NCBI GenBank assembly: GCA_003478935.1
Contig: QUFP01000022.1
Coordinates: 1-62,615 of the forward strand
Source of the DNA: Firmicutes bacterium AF25-13AC
GTDB lineage: Bacteria > Bacillota > Clostridia > Lachnospirales > Lachnospiraceae
Length of the DNA stretch: 62,615 bases
Reading direction: 5' to 3'
This document shows, one piece after another, positions 37,275 through 45,742 of the stretch (positions are counted from its first letter, which is position 1; each line of letters begins with the position of its first letter). Position numbers and translations under genes: made by a program. Under the pieces are notes generated by a model that was given only the letters and a program-made list of their open reading frames with translations, searched no databases and was not told where the DNA came from.

Positions 37275-37736
37275 TTAGTTGCAGTGTGAACACTCCCCGT
37301 GTCCGCTGCACTTGTCACATTTAAGCATTTCTTCCATTGTATGCCATCCGAGCACTGCACACTTTACACGTGCCGGCATATGGGAGATGTCCTCAAGAGC
37401 AGATGCTTCTTCAAGACTTTCAATTTCTTCTTCTGTAGCTGTTCCCTTGATCATCTTTAAGAAGTTATCTGCCAATTTCTCGGCATCCTCTACCTTCTGT
37501 CCGATAATCAGATCGAGCATCATATCAGCAGATGCCTGAGAAACTGCACAGCCCTCGCCTACGAAGGAGCCATCTACGATCACGCCATCTTCAACCTTGA
37601 GCTTCAGCCAAATATGATCACCACATGTTGGATTTAAGCCTTCCATCACCATGTTTGCATCGTCTAAATCATGCTTGTGACCCGGATGCATGTTGTGATC
37701 TATTAAAATTTCATTATAAAAGGTTTTGTTAGTCAA
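37275..37736 (-). CDS. sufU: Fe-S cluster assembly/sulfur-acceptor protein SufU
   Basis: A 153-residue SufU. The Zn-binding residues are present: C38 and D40 in NPTCGD, C63 in GCAVSQAS and C126 in VKCAVLGWHT. In Bacillus, SufU takes sulfur from SufS as a zinc-dependent sulfurtransferase. An extra tail of four cysteines (CDKCSGHGECSHCN, C140, C143, C149, C152) goes beyond the usual family end and may bind a second metal. The start is TTG at 37736, overlapping the sufS stop by 8 bases, with AGGAGG upstream. Confidence 0.9.
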   Translation of the reverse strand: MTNKTFYNEILIDHNMHPGHKHDLDDANMVMEGLNPTCGDHIWLKLKVEDGVIVDGSFVGEGCAVSQASADMMLDLIIGQKVEDAEKLADNFLKMIKGTATEEEIESLEEASALEDISHMPARVKCAVLGWHTMEEMLKCDKCSGHGECSHCN

Positions 37737-38967
37737 CGTAACCCATCCTCCTTCTTACCTGAGCGAGGCTCTCTGCCAGAGCATCAACCTCTTCCATTGT
37801 ATTATAAAATGCAAAACTTGCACGTGTGGTTGCTGACGTATTTAAATGCTGCAGAAGCGGCTGTGCACAATGATGACCTGCGCGTACTGCAATGTGATCC
37901 ATATCAAGAATAGATGCAACATCATGCGGATGCACATTGTCAACAAGGAATGTCACAATGCTGTGATGCTCAATTGGATCCTGTGAACCAAGAATATGCA
38001 CGCCAGGAATTGCCAACAGGCGCTTTACTGCATACTGCGTTAATTCTGCCTCACGTCTTTCAATAGTATCAAATCCAATCTCTTTTAAGTAACGGATCGC
38101 TGCCATAAGTCCAACTGCACCTGCTGCATTAACAGTGCCTGCCTCAAATTTATGCGGAACTGGTGCATACACGGCACCCTCTCTTGTGACAGTATTAATC
38201 ATCTCTCCACCAAATAAAAACGGCGGCATTGATTCCAACAGTTCCTTCTTTCCATACAGCGCACCAATACCCATTGGTCCCATCATCTTGTGACCGGAAA
38301 ATGCCAGAAAATCAACATCAAGTGCCTTGACATCGACATCAATATGAGGAACGCTCTGCGCGCCATCTGCTACAATCAGACAGCCCTTTCTATGACAGAT
38401 CTCTGCAAATGATTTAATATCATTTTTCCATCCCAGTACATTTGAAATCTGAGTCACAGCGAAGATTTTTGTTTTATCAGTAATAGCAGACTCTACCATC
38501 TCTGCGGTAATCTTTCCATCCTGTGTGCAGTCAAGATAGCGAAGTGTTGCACCAGTGCGCTTTGCTGCCTGCTGCCATACAAGCAGATTGCTGTGATGTT
38601 CCATAATGCTGACAAGAACCTCATCGCCAGGACGAAGCACAAGATTTCCTAAACTGTATGCAATCAAATTCAGACTCTCTGATGCATTTCTGGTAAAAAC
38701 GATCTCATCTGCATTTGCATGAAGAAGCTTTGCTACCTCTGCTCTAGCCTCCTCATAATGCTCTGTAGCAAACTCGGCCAGCTCATAAACACCACGGAAT
38801 GGGTTAGCATTATATTTTTCATAAAATGCTGATTCTGCCTGAATGACACATGATGGCTTTTGCGTGGTCGCTGCGTTATCCAGATAAATCAGCTCTGGAT
38901 ACTGTGCAAACAGTGGATATTCCTGGCGAAAGCGTGCATCTTCTGCCTTTCTTTCTTCTGTCGTCAT
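37729..38967 (-). CDS. sufS: Cysteine desulfurase SufS
   Basis: A 412-residue group II cysteine desulfurase that frees sulfur from cysteine with PLP. Seen are YLDNAATTQKP at the N-terminus, MEHHSNLLVWQ, ADGAQSVPHIDVDV, the Schiff-base lysine in SGHKMMGP, and the active cysteine in RAGHHCAQPLL. The ATG at 38967 begins one base after the sufD stop and has AGGAG inside the end of sufD. Sulfur is passed to SufU, encoded next. Confidence 0.95.
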   Translation of the reverse strand: MTTEERKAEDARFRQEYPLFAQYPELIYLDNAATTQKPSCVIQAESAFYEKYNANPFRGVYELAEFATEHYEEARAEVAKLLHANADEIVFTRNASESLNLIAYSLGNLVLRPGDEVLVSIMEHHSNLLVWQQAAKRTGATLRYLDCTQDGKITAEMVESAITDKTKIFAVTQISNVLGWKNDIKSFAEICHRKGCLIVADGAQSVPHIDVDVKALDVDFLAFSGHKMMGPMGIGALYGKKELLESMPPFLFGGEMINTVTREGAVYAPVPHKFEAGTVNAAGAVGLMAAIRYLKEIGFDTIERREAELTQYAVKRLLAIPGVHILGSQDPIEHHSIVTFLVDNVHPHDVASILDMDHIAVRAGHHCAQPLLQHLNTSATTRASFAFYNTMEEVDALAESLAQVRRRMGYVD

Positions 38968-38968
38968 T

Positions 38969-40060
38969 TTACTGCTCCTCTCCAACCGGCTCCTCGCCAT
39001 CTAACATTTCATTAAGTTCTGCGCGAAGACCTTCAACCGGAATCTTCTTGCAGACAGCCTTTAATCTTGCCTTTGCCATCAGCTCATATGCAGCCTCTTC
39101 ACTGATTCCTCTTGATTCCAGATAGAAAATCAGCTCATCATCAAGGCTTCCGATGGATGCGCCATGATTTCCTTCTACATCCTCCTCTGCACAAAGAATC
39201 AACGGGATTGTCTGATTCTGAACGCCATCATCCAGAAGAAGTACATCCTCTAACTCATCACCCTTTGCACCTTTTGCCCCCTTCTTAAAATCAATGGTAC
39301 CGCGAAACAGTTTCTTTGCATGATCGCGAAGCACACCATTTGCTGTCATGCTGCTCGTTGTCTTCTTGCCCTCATGAACAGCATTGTAATTCATATCAAG
39401 ACGATTTTCGCCTGTCACCTGATAGCCTATTGCTGCTGTAAAATCAGATTCCTTTCCGGCAAGTGTTGTCTCTGCACCCATATAGACATTTTTTCCACCG
39501 ATGATCAGCTGTACAAGTTCAACCCCTGCGCCATCTTCGCAGTAGGCACCAATATCATTCATGCAGTCAAAACCTTCTCCAAGACGCTCAATCTGAATCA
39601 ACTTTAACTTTGCATTCTTCTCTGCGTGAATCTTTGTCTGAATTGCAGCAGTACCAGTACCCTCGCTGCTGTGGTAATCCATTACAACTGTCATCTCACT
39701 ATTTTCTTTCAAATACAGATCAATTCTGTTTCCCTTGCGGTCAGTATCCTGATAGCCAAATGAAAGTGTTACTGGAGCTGCCTCCTTTACACCTTCCTCT
39801 GCTGTAAAACAGATTGCCTGTGTTTTAGACTCCTGCAGCAGCTTTGTCATATCTTCGCCCATACCTGTACGAATTTGATTAAGCTGTTCCTCTGATGTTT
39901 CTGTCTTCACAATCGCATCTGGACATTGAATCGCAACCTGACATAACGCCAGATCTGCTTCCTGCTCAATGCGAGCATTATTCATATGCAGCCATCTCCA
40001 TGTTCCGGCCGGCAATTTATTTATCTTCATCTCCAAAACGTGTTCACCTCTCTCCATCAT
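38969..40060 (-). CDS. sufD: Fe-S scaffold complex subunit SufD
   Basis: A 363-residue SufD/SufB-family protein. N-terminal KLPAGTWRWLHMNN is typical of SufD, as are the central beta-helix and the C-terminal NHGASIGSLDDELIFYLESRGISEEAAYELM, which carries the conserved His. It forms the SufB-SufC-SufD scaffold. The start is uncertain: ATG 40060 overlaps the sufB stop as ATGA, but TTG or ATG 8-10 codons further in also have GAGAGGTG upstream. Confidence 0.9.
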   Translation of the reverse strand: MMERGEHVLEMKINKLPAGTWRWLHMNNARIEQEADLALCQVAIQCPDAIVKTETSEEQLNQIRTGMGEDMTKLLQESKTQAICFTAEEGVKEAAPVTLSFGYQDTDRKGNRIDLYLKENSEMTVVMDYHSSEGTGTAAIQTKIHAEKNAKLKLIQIERLGEGFDCMNDIGAYCEDGAGVELVQLIIGGKNVYMGAETTLAGKESDFTAAIGYQVTGENRLDMNYNAVHEGKKTTSSMTANGVLRDHAKKLFRGTIDFKKGAKGAKGDELEDVLLLDDGVQNQTIPLILCAEEDVEGNHGASIGSLDDELIFYLESRGISEEAAYELMAKARLKAVCKKIPVEGLRAELNEMLDGEEPVGEEQ

Positions 40061-41466
40061 CCGATGCTGCCCTTCATCTCCAGGCGAATCAGATTGTTCA
40101 TCTCCATTGCATACTCAAGCGGCAGTTCCTTTGATACTTCATCTGCAAATCCGCTGACGATCATCGCTCTTGCATCTTCCTCTGAAATACCTCTTGACAT
40201 CAGATAGAATACAGCCTCATCGCTGATTCGTCCGATTCTTGCCTCATGACCGATATTGGCATCCTTTGTGCGGATATCCATAGCCGGAATTGTATCAGAA
40301 CGTGAAATATCATCAAGCATCAGTGACTGACATGAGACAGCTGACTTGCTGTGCTTTGCCTTGCTGTTTACAACAACGCTGCTTCTAAAGGTACTTACAC
40401 CGCCATCCTTGGAAATGGACTTGGTGTTGACATAGGAGGATGTGTTCGGTGCATTGTGAACAACCTTTGTACCGGTATCCAGATTCTGTCCCTTTCCGGC
40501 AAAGGTAATTCCAGTAAACTCAGCGCTTGCGCCCTCACCATTTAAGATGCTCATCGGGTACAAATAAGATACATGGGAACCGAAGGAACCAGATACCCAC
40601 TCAATCTTTCCACCTTCCTCAACTCTTGCACGCTTTGTATTTAAGTTGTACATGTTCTTAGACCAGTTCTCGATTGTCGAATAGCGAAGTGTCGCATTCT
40701 TTCCGACAAACAGCTCAACGCAGCCTGCATGAAGATTGGCTACATTGTACTTTGGTGCAGAACATCCCTCGATAAAGTGCAGATAAGCACCCTCATCGAC
40801 AATAATTAACGTATGCTCAAACTGTCCTGCTCCCGGTGCGTTCAATCTAAAATAGGACTGAAGCGGAATGGTAACCGATACGCCCTTTGGAACATAGACG
40901 AAGGAACCGCCAGACCATACAGCACCATGAAGTGCGGCAAATTTATGATCAGTCGGCGGAACAAGCTTCATAAAGTGCTTGTGTACCATATCTGCATACT
41001 CGCCATTTAATGCGCTCTCCATATCAGTATAGATAACGCCCTGTGCTGCTACCTCTTCCTTTACATTGTGATAAACAAGCTCAGAGTCGTACTGAGCACC
41101 AACACCAGCCAGAGACTCACGCTCTGCCTTCGGGATACCAAGCTTTTCAAAAGTATCCTTAATTTCTTCCGGAACCTCTGACCACTTTGCTGCCATATGA
41201 GTGTTTGGACGAACATAAGTTACAATGTTATCCATATCAAGTCCCTCAATGGATGGACCCCATTCATCCGGCATCGTACTATTATTGAAAATCTCAAGAG
41301 ATTTCATACGAAATTCTTTCATCCACTCTGGATCATGCTTCTCGCTTGAAATCTGCTCTACAATTTCAGGATTCAAACCTTCCTTTACTTTATAAGCATC
41401 TTTGTCTTCATTTCTAAAGTCATACATGCTTCTATCGACATCTTCTACATAAGTCTTTTCTTTCAT
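40057..41466 (-). CDS. sufB: Fe-S scaffold subunit SufB
   Basis: A 469-residue SufB. Recognised by FRNEDKDAYKVKEGL, VYVPKGVSVTIPLQSYFRLN, HFIEGCSAPKYNVANLHAGCVELF with the cluster-binding cysteines, and the end EARIGRISDEAVFYLMSRGISEEDARAMIV. SufB is the site where the nascent [4Fe-4S] cluster forms. It follows sufC by 27 bases and overlaps sufD. Length and motifs are normal. Confidence 0.95.
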   Translation of the reverse strand: MKEKTYVEDVDRSMYDFRNEDKDAYKVKEGLNPEIVEQISSEKHDPEWMKEFRMKSLEIFNNSTMPDEWGPSIEGLDMDNIVTYVRPNTHMAAKWSEVPEEIKDTFEKLGIPKAERESLAGVGAQYDSELVYHNVKEEVAAQGVIYTDMESALNGEYADMVHKHFMKLVPPTDHKFAALHGAVWSGGSFVYVPKGVSVTIPLQSYFRLNAPGAGQFEHTLIIVDEGAYLHFIEGCSAPKYNVANLHAGCVELFVGKNATLRYSTIENWSKNMYNLNTKRARVEEGGKIEWVSGSFGSHVSYLYPMSILNGEGASAEFTGITFAGKGQNLDTGTKVVHNAPNTSSYVNTKSISKDGGVSTFRSSVVVNSKAKHSKSAVSCQSLMLDDISRSDTIPAMDIRTKDANIGHEARIGRISDEAVFYLMSRGISEEDARAMIVSGFADEVSKELPLEYAMEMNNLIRLEMKGSIG

Positions 41467-41493
41467 AATCGCTTTGCGTCTCCTTCTATCCTA

Positions 41494-42234
41494 TTACAGA
41501 AAACGCTCAAAACCGTTTTCGTTGATCTCGTCTACTAAAGATCCATCTCCTGATGCCACAATACGTCCATCTACAAGAACGTGAGTAGCATCTACGTGAA
41601 GAGACTCTAAAATTCTTGTGCTGTGTGTGATAATTAAAAGACCGCCGTGAATGCTCTTCTGGTACTCCTCGACACCGCTTGATACGGTTCTTACTGCATC
41701 GACATCCAAACCGGAATCGGTCTCATCAAGGATTGCAAAAGATGGCTTTAACATTAACATCTGTAAGATCTCTGCCTTCTTCTTCTCACCGCCGGAGAAA
41801 CCTACATTCAAATCTCTCTCTGCATAAGACGGGTCCATCTGCAGAACCTTCATCATCTCTTCAAGCTCCTTCTTATATGCGAAGAAACGAATTCTCTTTC
41901 CGGTGCGCTGCTCTACGCCGCTTCTGATGAAATTGGTTAAGGATACGCCTGGAATCTCAATCGGATTCTGGAAGGATAAGAACATGCCATCCTTTGCTCT
42001 CTTATCTGGTGTCTCCTCGGAAATATCCTTGCCCTCAAACAGGATCTTTCCTCCGGTGATCTGATACTTTGGATTTCCCATCAGTGCATAGCCAAGTGTG
42101 GACTTTCCAGCTCCGTTTGGTCCCATCAGTACGTGGGTCTCTCCCTTTTTGATCTGCAGATCAATTCCGTGCAGAATCTCTTTGTCCTCTACGCGAACCG
42201 TTAATCCTTCTATCTGTAATAATGGTGCTGACAT
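41494..42234 (-). CDS. sufC: Suf ATPase SufC
   Basis: A 246-residue ABC-type ATPase: Walker A GPNGAGKST, signature FSGGEKKKAEILQ, Walker B FAILDETDSGLD and the ITHSTRIL H-loop. The DETDSGLD variant is typical of SufC. It drives conformational changes of SufB-SufD. It is first in the order sufC-B-D-S-U, with GAGGAGG before the ATG, and a promoter about 145 bases upstream leaves a leader that may hold regulation. Confidence 0.95.
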   Translation of the reverse strand: MSAPLLQIEGLTVRVEDKEILHGIDLQIKKGETHVLMGPNGAGKSTLGYALMGNPKYQITGGKILFEGKDISEETPDKRAKDGMFLSFQNPIEIPGVSLTNFIRSGVEQRTGKRIRFFAYKKELEEMMKVLQMDPSYAERDLNVGFSGGEKKKAEILQMLMLKPSFAILDETDSGLDVDAVRTVSSGVEEYQKSIHGGLLIITHSTRILESLHVDATHVLVDGRIVASGDGSLVDEINENGFERFL

Positions 42235-42376
42235 CGCAGTGCCTCCTCAATGATAAAATATTATACTATATTAATGCCCATGAATCTTTCCCGTACAAGC
42301 ACAATCGGCTTTTAAGTTTGAAACCCTGGCATTACAAAACCTATTTCCTACAGTTTTTATAGGTTGATACGGGGCT

Positions 42377-42405
42377 ATTATACAGCATTGTTAAAAAAAA
42401 GGCAA
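42377..42405 (-). promoter_or_regulatory. Promoter of the suf operon
   Basis: TTGCCT and TATAAT separated by 17 bases on the minus strand. The predicted 5' leader is about 135 bases long and contains an inverted repeat AACCTAT...ATAGGTT (within 42338-42366). A second TATAAT lies near the start codon but lacks a -35. Confidence 0.7.
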
Positions 42406-42407
42406 GC

Positions 42408-42477
42408 GAAAGTTCGCATAGATGCGACTTTCTAGGTTACAAAGGGCATTGAGGTGAAGCAGTTCACCTCAACGCCC
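42408..42477 (-). terminator. Hairpins downstream of the ABC-F gene
   Basis: A strong hairpin with 15-base arms and one mismatch (42444-42458 and 42463-42477, TTGAGGTGAA core) lies 15 bases past the ABC-F stop and is followed on the minus strand by CCCTTTGT. A second hairpin (42408-42432, GAAAGT/ACTTTC outer stem) comes next, overlapping the suf -35 region. They probably end the ABC-F transcript, although the T run is short. Confidence 0.55.
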
Positions 42478-42492
42478 ACTACTTTTTATTTG

Positions 42493-44037
42493 CTACATCC
42501 TTGAATTTACAACTAGCCCATCTGCTTCCAACCGATATACTTTATCGCACACTTCCTCGATATACTTGCGATCATGGGAGATGCTAATGATTGCACCTGG
42601 AAATTCGGCTAACATTTTGCGAATCACTGGGCCAGATAGTGGTGAGAAATTTCTTGTTGGCTCGTCGAGAATCAATACATTTGCACCTGATAAGCTCATT
42701 TTGAGTAGCAATACCTTTGCCTTCTGTCCTCCAGAAAGTTCCCTAATTGGATGATCCATCTCCTCTGCCGTATATTTGAGGGAACCAAGATAGGTGCGAA
42801 TCCTTGTTGTTTCCTCTTTATCGCCTACTACTGACAAAAATGTAACTGGCGTTTTTGACAGATCAAGAGAATCCTCATAGTTTTGTGGCATGTATTCAGC
42901 ATGAATGTCATTTCTTTGCAAGAGTTCTTCCGCTATCTTTTTAATGAGTGTCGTTTTTCCGGCTCCATTCTTTCCAATGACGCAAATCTTTTCATTTCCT
43001 CGGATGCGAAGAAAGATGTTTGTAGCAAGAATACGACTGCCATCTGGTGATTGCAATTGATCTAACGAAAATTCAAGCACAGTTTTTCCTGCTGGTATCT
43101 GAGCTTTTGCTCCAAGCTCAAAATAAATTGCAGTCTCCTCATCTGGCATTTCCGTCATTTTATGATCTTCTCGATCAAAACGACGCCCCATTGACTTAAC
43201 AGCATGCATTTTTTTCTTCAGAAGACGCCCTCCTGATGGATTTTGTCTTGTGATGACTGCCTGCGCATGCTCAACGCTTTGATAAATTCTTTGATATTTT
43301 TCGTCGCGTATCTGCTTCTGTCGCCGTTCATCAGCTGCCTGTCTTGCCTGATTTTCCATTTCACTGCTTCGTTTTTTCAAATATTCCAAGTAGCTCATAT
43401 TTGCGATGCAATATCGACTTTTTGTTTTACGCCTAATTTGCTCAATATGGATGATTTTATTTGCAGTCCGTTCAATGAGTGTCTCGTCATGCGAAATATA
43501 AATTACAATTTTATCCCAGTTAAGAATCAGTTCTTCTAATGTCTCTAGTGTTTCAATGTCGATATCATTTGATGGCTCATCCAGTAAGAGTACAGTTGGT
43601 TCTGAAAAAAGGATTCGCATTAACTGTGCCTTTACCTTTTCACCACCAGAAAGAGTAGCCATTTTTTGATCCTGATAAAAAAAATTAGGTGATAGTTGAA
43701 ATCTTGATGCCATTTTATTCAGCTCTTTTGGTGTCTGATTCCAAAAGTAATCTTTTTCTGAAAAGAACTCATATATACTTTTATCTTGGTCTTCTGTTGG
43801 AAGCTCTTGAGAAAGATAGCCTAATACCTCTCCACTTACAAGCCGATCACCCTCTGCATCACAGTATTCCTCAATCAATTCTGGATGATAGATCCATTTT
43901 AATAAGGTCGATTTTCCATTTCCCTCTTCACCGATCACGACTGCCTTATCGCCATTATTGAATACACAGGAAAAGTCTGATAAGATCTCTCGTAGGTCTT
44001 TTTTATGTGTCAATGTCAATTTTTTTATTTGCAGCAT
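42493..44037 (-). CDS. ABC-F family ATPase, ribosomal-protection resistance type
   Basis: A 514-residue protein with two ABC domains and no membrane segment. First domain: Walker A GEEGNGKST, signature LSGGEKVKAQL, Walker B VLLLDEPSND. Second: GKNGAGKTT, LSGGQKAKVLL, VLILDEPTRNFSP. A charged linker of about 90 residues lies between them (RQAADERRQKQIRDEKYQRIYQ...). This is the layout of Vga/Lsa/Msr proteins, which enter the ribosomal E site and displace lincosamides, streptogramins, pleuromutilins or macrolides. The spectrum cannot be told from sequence. A leader with short ORF and terminator, typical of drug-inducible ABC-F genes, precedes it. Start chosen at ATG 44037 behind AGGTG. Confidence 0.85.
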   Translation of the reverse strand: MLQIKKLTLTHKKDLREILSDFSCVFNNGDKAVVIGEEGNGKSTLLKWIYHPELIEEYCDAEGDRLVSGEVLGYLSQELPTEDQDKSIYEFFSEKDYFWNQTPKELNKMASRFQLSPNFFYQDQKMATLSGGEKVKAQLMRILFSEPTVLLLDEPSNDIDIETLETLEELILNWDKIVIYISHDETLIERTANKIIHIEQIRRKTKSRYCIANMSYLEYLKKRSSEMENQARQAADERRQKQIRDEKYQRIYQSVEHAQAVITRQNPSGGRLLKKKMHAVKSMGRRFDREDHKMTEMPDEETAIYFELGAKAQIPAGKTVLEFSLDQLQSPDGSRILATNIFLRIRGNEKICVIGKNGAGKTTLIKKIAEELLQRNDIHAEYMPQNYEDSLDLSKTPVTFLSVVGDKEETTRIRTYLGSLKYTAEEMDHPIRELSGGQKAKVLLLKMSLSGANVLILDEPTRNFSPLSGPVIRKMLAEFPGAIISISHDRKYIEEVCDKVYRLEADGLVVNSRM

Positions 44038-44076
44038 ATATTGCACCTGTACCCTTCTGGTGCACCAAAGCAGCAC

Positions 44077-44183
44077 AAAAAAAGGGAATACCCCTCAATA
44101 AGCTGATTCGGTGCACACAAACAAGACCCTTATGGCCTTATATTTGTTGTAACTCCAAATCTACTTATCGAATAATCATTCCC
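44077..44183 (-). terminator. Leader terminator (attenuator) of the ABC-F gene
   Basis: On the minus strand the arm 44164-44183 (GGGAAT plus TTCGATAAG) pairs with arm 44084-44102 (CTTATTGAG plus ATTCCC): 9 bp including two G-T pairs, an internal loop, then 6 bp. Seven T residues follow at once (44077-44083). The 5' arm covers the last codons and stop of the leader ORF, so a ribosome held there would prevent the stem. A rival pairing GTGCACC/GGTGCAC (44110-44116 with 44060-44066) encloses the 3' arm. Confidence 0.65.
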
Positions 44184-44212
44184 TCACCGTACATGTAGCT
44201 TCTCGCATACAT
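44165..44212 (-). CDS. Short leader ORF upstream of ABC-F
   Basis: A 15-codon frame, MYARSYMYGEGMIIR, follows AAAGG, but the spacing to its ATG is only one base. A second ATG at 44208 in another frame has better spacing (5 bases) and gives MREATCTVRE ending at 44176. Either could be the regulatory peptide; both end inside the 5' arm of the leader terminator, which is what attenuation requires. Confidence 0.5.
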   Translation of the reverse strand: MYARSYMYGEGMIIR

Positions 44213-44234
44213 GCCTTTCTTTTTTCTGATTTTC

Positions 44235-44262
44235 AGTATAGCAGACTTTTTCTTTTTGTCAA
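44235..44262 (-). promoter_or_regulatory. Promoter of the ABC-F gene
   Basis: Consensus TTGACA and TATACT separated by 16 bases, starting one base after the stop codon of the MFS gene. The transcript would have a leader of about 190 bases. Confidence 0.8.
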
Positions 44263-44263
44263 C

Positions 44264-45484
44264 TTAATTTGTAGCGGTTAAGCAAAGCATTGCAATAATT
44301 AATAAAATACCAACACCAAAGAAACACCAACTGATTCCGACTGCAGTTAACGCAGCGGATGCAAACAGAGCGAAAATCTCGATGATGCTGACACCCATAT
44401 TTAATAAAGAAAGTGCCGCTGCTCTCTGTGTATCTGCACCAAGCATATCCACTAATACATTTTCTTGCTCCATCACAAAATACTCTGGCAGTTTCAGTAA
44501 AAGCGGTAGTATTAACATGAGGGCTACTACTAGAATTTTATGAGAAATAAATCCAAAAAGAAGAAATCCGATACCACTGGCAACTTCAAAGACAAATGCC
44601 CATGTATTTGAGAATGCATTGCCAATCTTTCGTATAATTGGCTCTGCGAGCATCTCAACTGCTGAATAGCCGAGTATCACAGCTGACATCCACTCCACTG
44701 AAATACCACATGTTTCTAATTTTTCGACATAAAAGAAGTTAATTAATAGCCACGATACTTGAAAAACAGAAAGTTCCACTGCAAATAGGAGTGCTTTTGG
44801 ATGCTTCATTGTGGAAAAGAGTCGCTTAAGTGGATGGCAATTTTCCATATTTTTATTATCCTGATCGTTTTCTGTGTAACTGGTTGTTTTATTTTGGGGT
44901 TCTTTTTGACCAATTACTTTTGATGGCTCTTTCTTTAGTTTGAACGAAAAAAATGCCGCTGCCATACTAGTTGCAATTGTAGAAAGAAGAAGTCCTTCTA
45001 TATTAAATACGTGATAAATCACAACATAGACAACTGTGCTAATGAGAAAACCTGCCGTGCCACAGTTGGACGCATGTGTCATTTTGGAAAGATAATTTTT
45101 TGTTCCATATACCTCGTACACATAGGCACTGTCTGTACCAGATACAAAACAATAGGAAAGCCCCTCTACTATCGCCTCTACTGAAAAAAGTACTGGACTT
45201 TTGCAAATGAAACTGACAAATAAAAGAAAACGTGCTAAAAGCAAGAGTCCCTGCGAAAGTACAAGCGAACGCTTATAGCCGATTCGATCTGTCAAAAAAC
45301 CAGTTGGAATTTCACCCAAAAACGTGATTACAGAAAGCAATGCCTGTAATAAAAAGAACATGCTCTGAGACACACCTGCTTGTGTTCGTACCAAAAGTGA
45401 CACTGGTGCAAAAAACACAAGACCATTAAAGAAGGATACCGCATCGTAGCTATCCATCTTGATTATTCTATTCAATTTTTTCAT
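44264..45484 (-). CDS. MFS transporter, probable drug efflux
   Basis: A 406-residue major facilitator with 12 predicted helices and a hydrophilic central loop (about 190-225, KKEPSKVIGQKEPQNKTTSY). The motif-A region between helices 2 and 3 reads GEIPTGFLTDRIGYKRSL. Relatives with this sequence style are exporters of macrolide or other drugs, but I cannot assign the substrate. ATG 45484 has AACAGGAG upstream; the longer frame crosses the leader structure. It has its own consensus promoter, a three-codon leader ORF and a terminator, and the ABC-F promoter begins right after its stop. Confidence 0.8.
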   Translation of the reverse strand: MKKLNRIIKMDSYDAVSFFNGLVFFAPVSLLVRTQAGVSQSMFFLLQALLSVITFLGEIPTGFLTDRIGYKRSLVLSQGLLLLARFLLFVSFICKSPVLFSVEAIVEGLSYCFVSGTDSAYVYEVYGTKNYLSKMTHASNCGTAGFLISTVVYVVIYHVFNIEGLLLSTIATSMAAAFFSFKLKKEPSKVIGQKEPQNKTTSYTENDQDNKNMENCHPLKRLFSTMKHPKALLFAVELSVFQVSWLLINFFYVEKLETCGISVEWMSAVILGYSAVEMLAEPIIRKIGNAFSNTWAFVFEVASGIGFLLFGFISHKILVVALMLILPLLLKLPEYFVMEQENVLVDMLGADTQRAAALSLLNMGVSIIEIFALFASAALTAVGISWCFFGVGILLIIAMLCLTATN

Positions 45485-45495
45485 CTTAATTTCTC

Positions 45496-45597
45496 CTGTT
45501 ATCACAAAAAATATATACAAAAAAGCGTTCACTTAAAAACCCTATGCGTTTGCATAAAGCTTTGTGACGCTTTTATTTCGTTTCCATGTGATAACAG
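45496..45597 (-). promoter_or_regulatory. Leader structure of the MFS gene: terminator plus start-site pairing
   Basis: The terminator is AAAAGCGTCAC (45564-45574) with GTGAACGCTTTTTT (45519-45532), one bulge, ending in six T residues. Around it, CTGTTATCAC (45588-45597), immediately after the leader ORF stop, pairs perfectly (10 bp) with GTGATAACAG (45496-45505), which abuts the GGAG of the MFS gene. The pairing would hide the ribosome site; a ribosome stalled on the leader ORF would free it. Confidence 0.65.
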
Positions 45598-45609
45598 TTA
45601 ATGCGGCAT
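45598..45609 (-). CDS. Three-codon leader ORF (MPH) upstream of the MFS gene
   Basis: ATG CCG CAT TAA preceded by an excellent AAGGAGAAGGAG at 5-base spacing. Such a strong ribosome site for a minimal ORF, placed directly before paired RNA segments, indicates a translation-sensing leader rather than a protein gene. Confidence 0.6.
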   Translation of the reverse strand: MPH

Positions 45610-45670
45610 AGTATCTCCTTCTCCTTTTTGTATGATCACAAAAGTCAGATTTCTGGCGAATCTGGCTTTC

Positions 45671-45698
45671 AGTATAGCATGTCATTTTTAATTGTCAA
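45671..45698 (-). promoter_or_regulatory. Promoter of the MFS gene
   Basis: TTGACA and TATACT with 16 bases between, the same -35, spacing and -10 as the ABC-F promoter, followed in both by GAAA. Confidence 0.8.
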
Positions 45699-45742
45699 TT
45701 ATAAACATACATTATTTCATGGCTTTTATTATGTCGTTTAAT

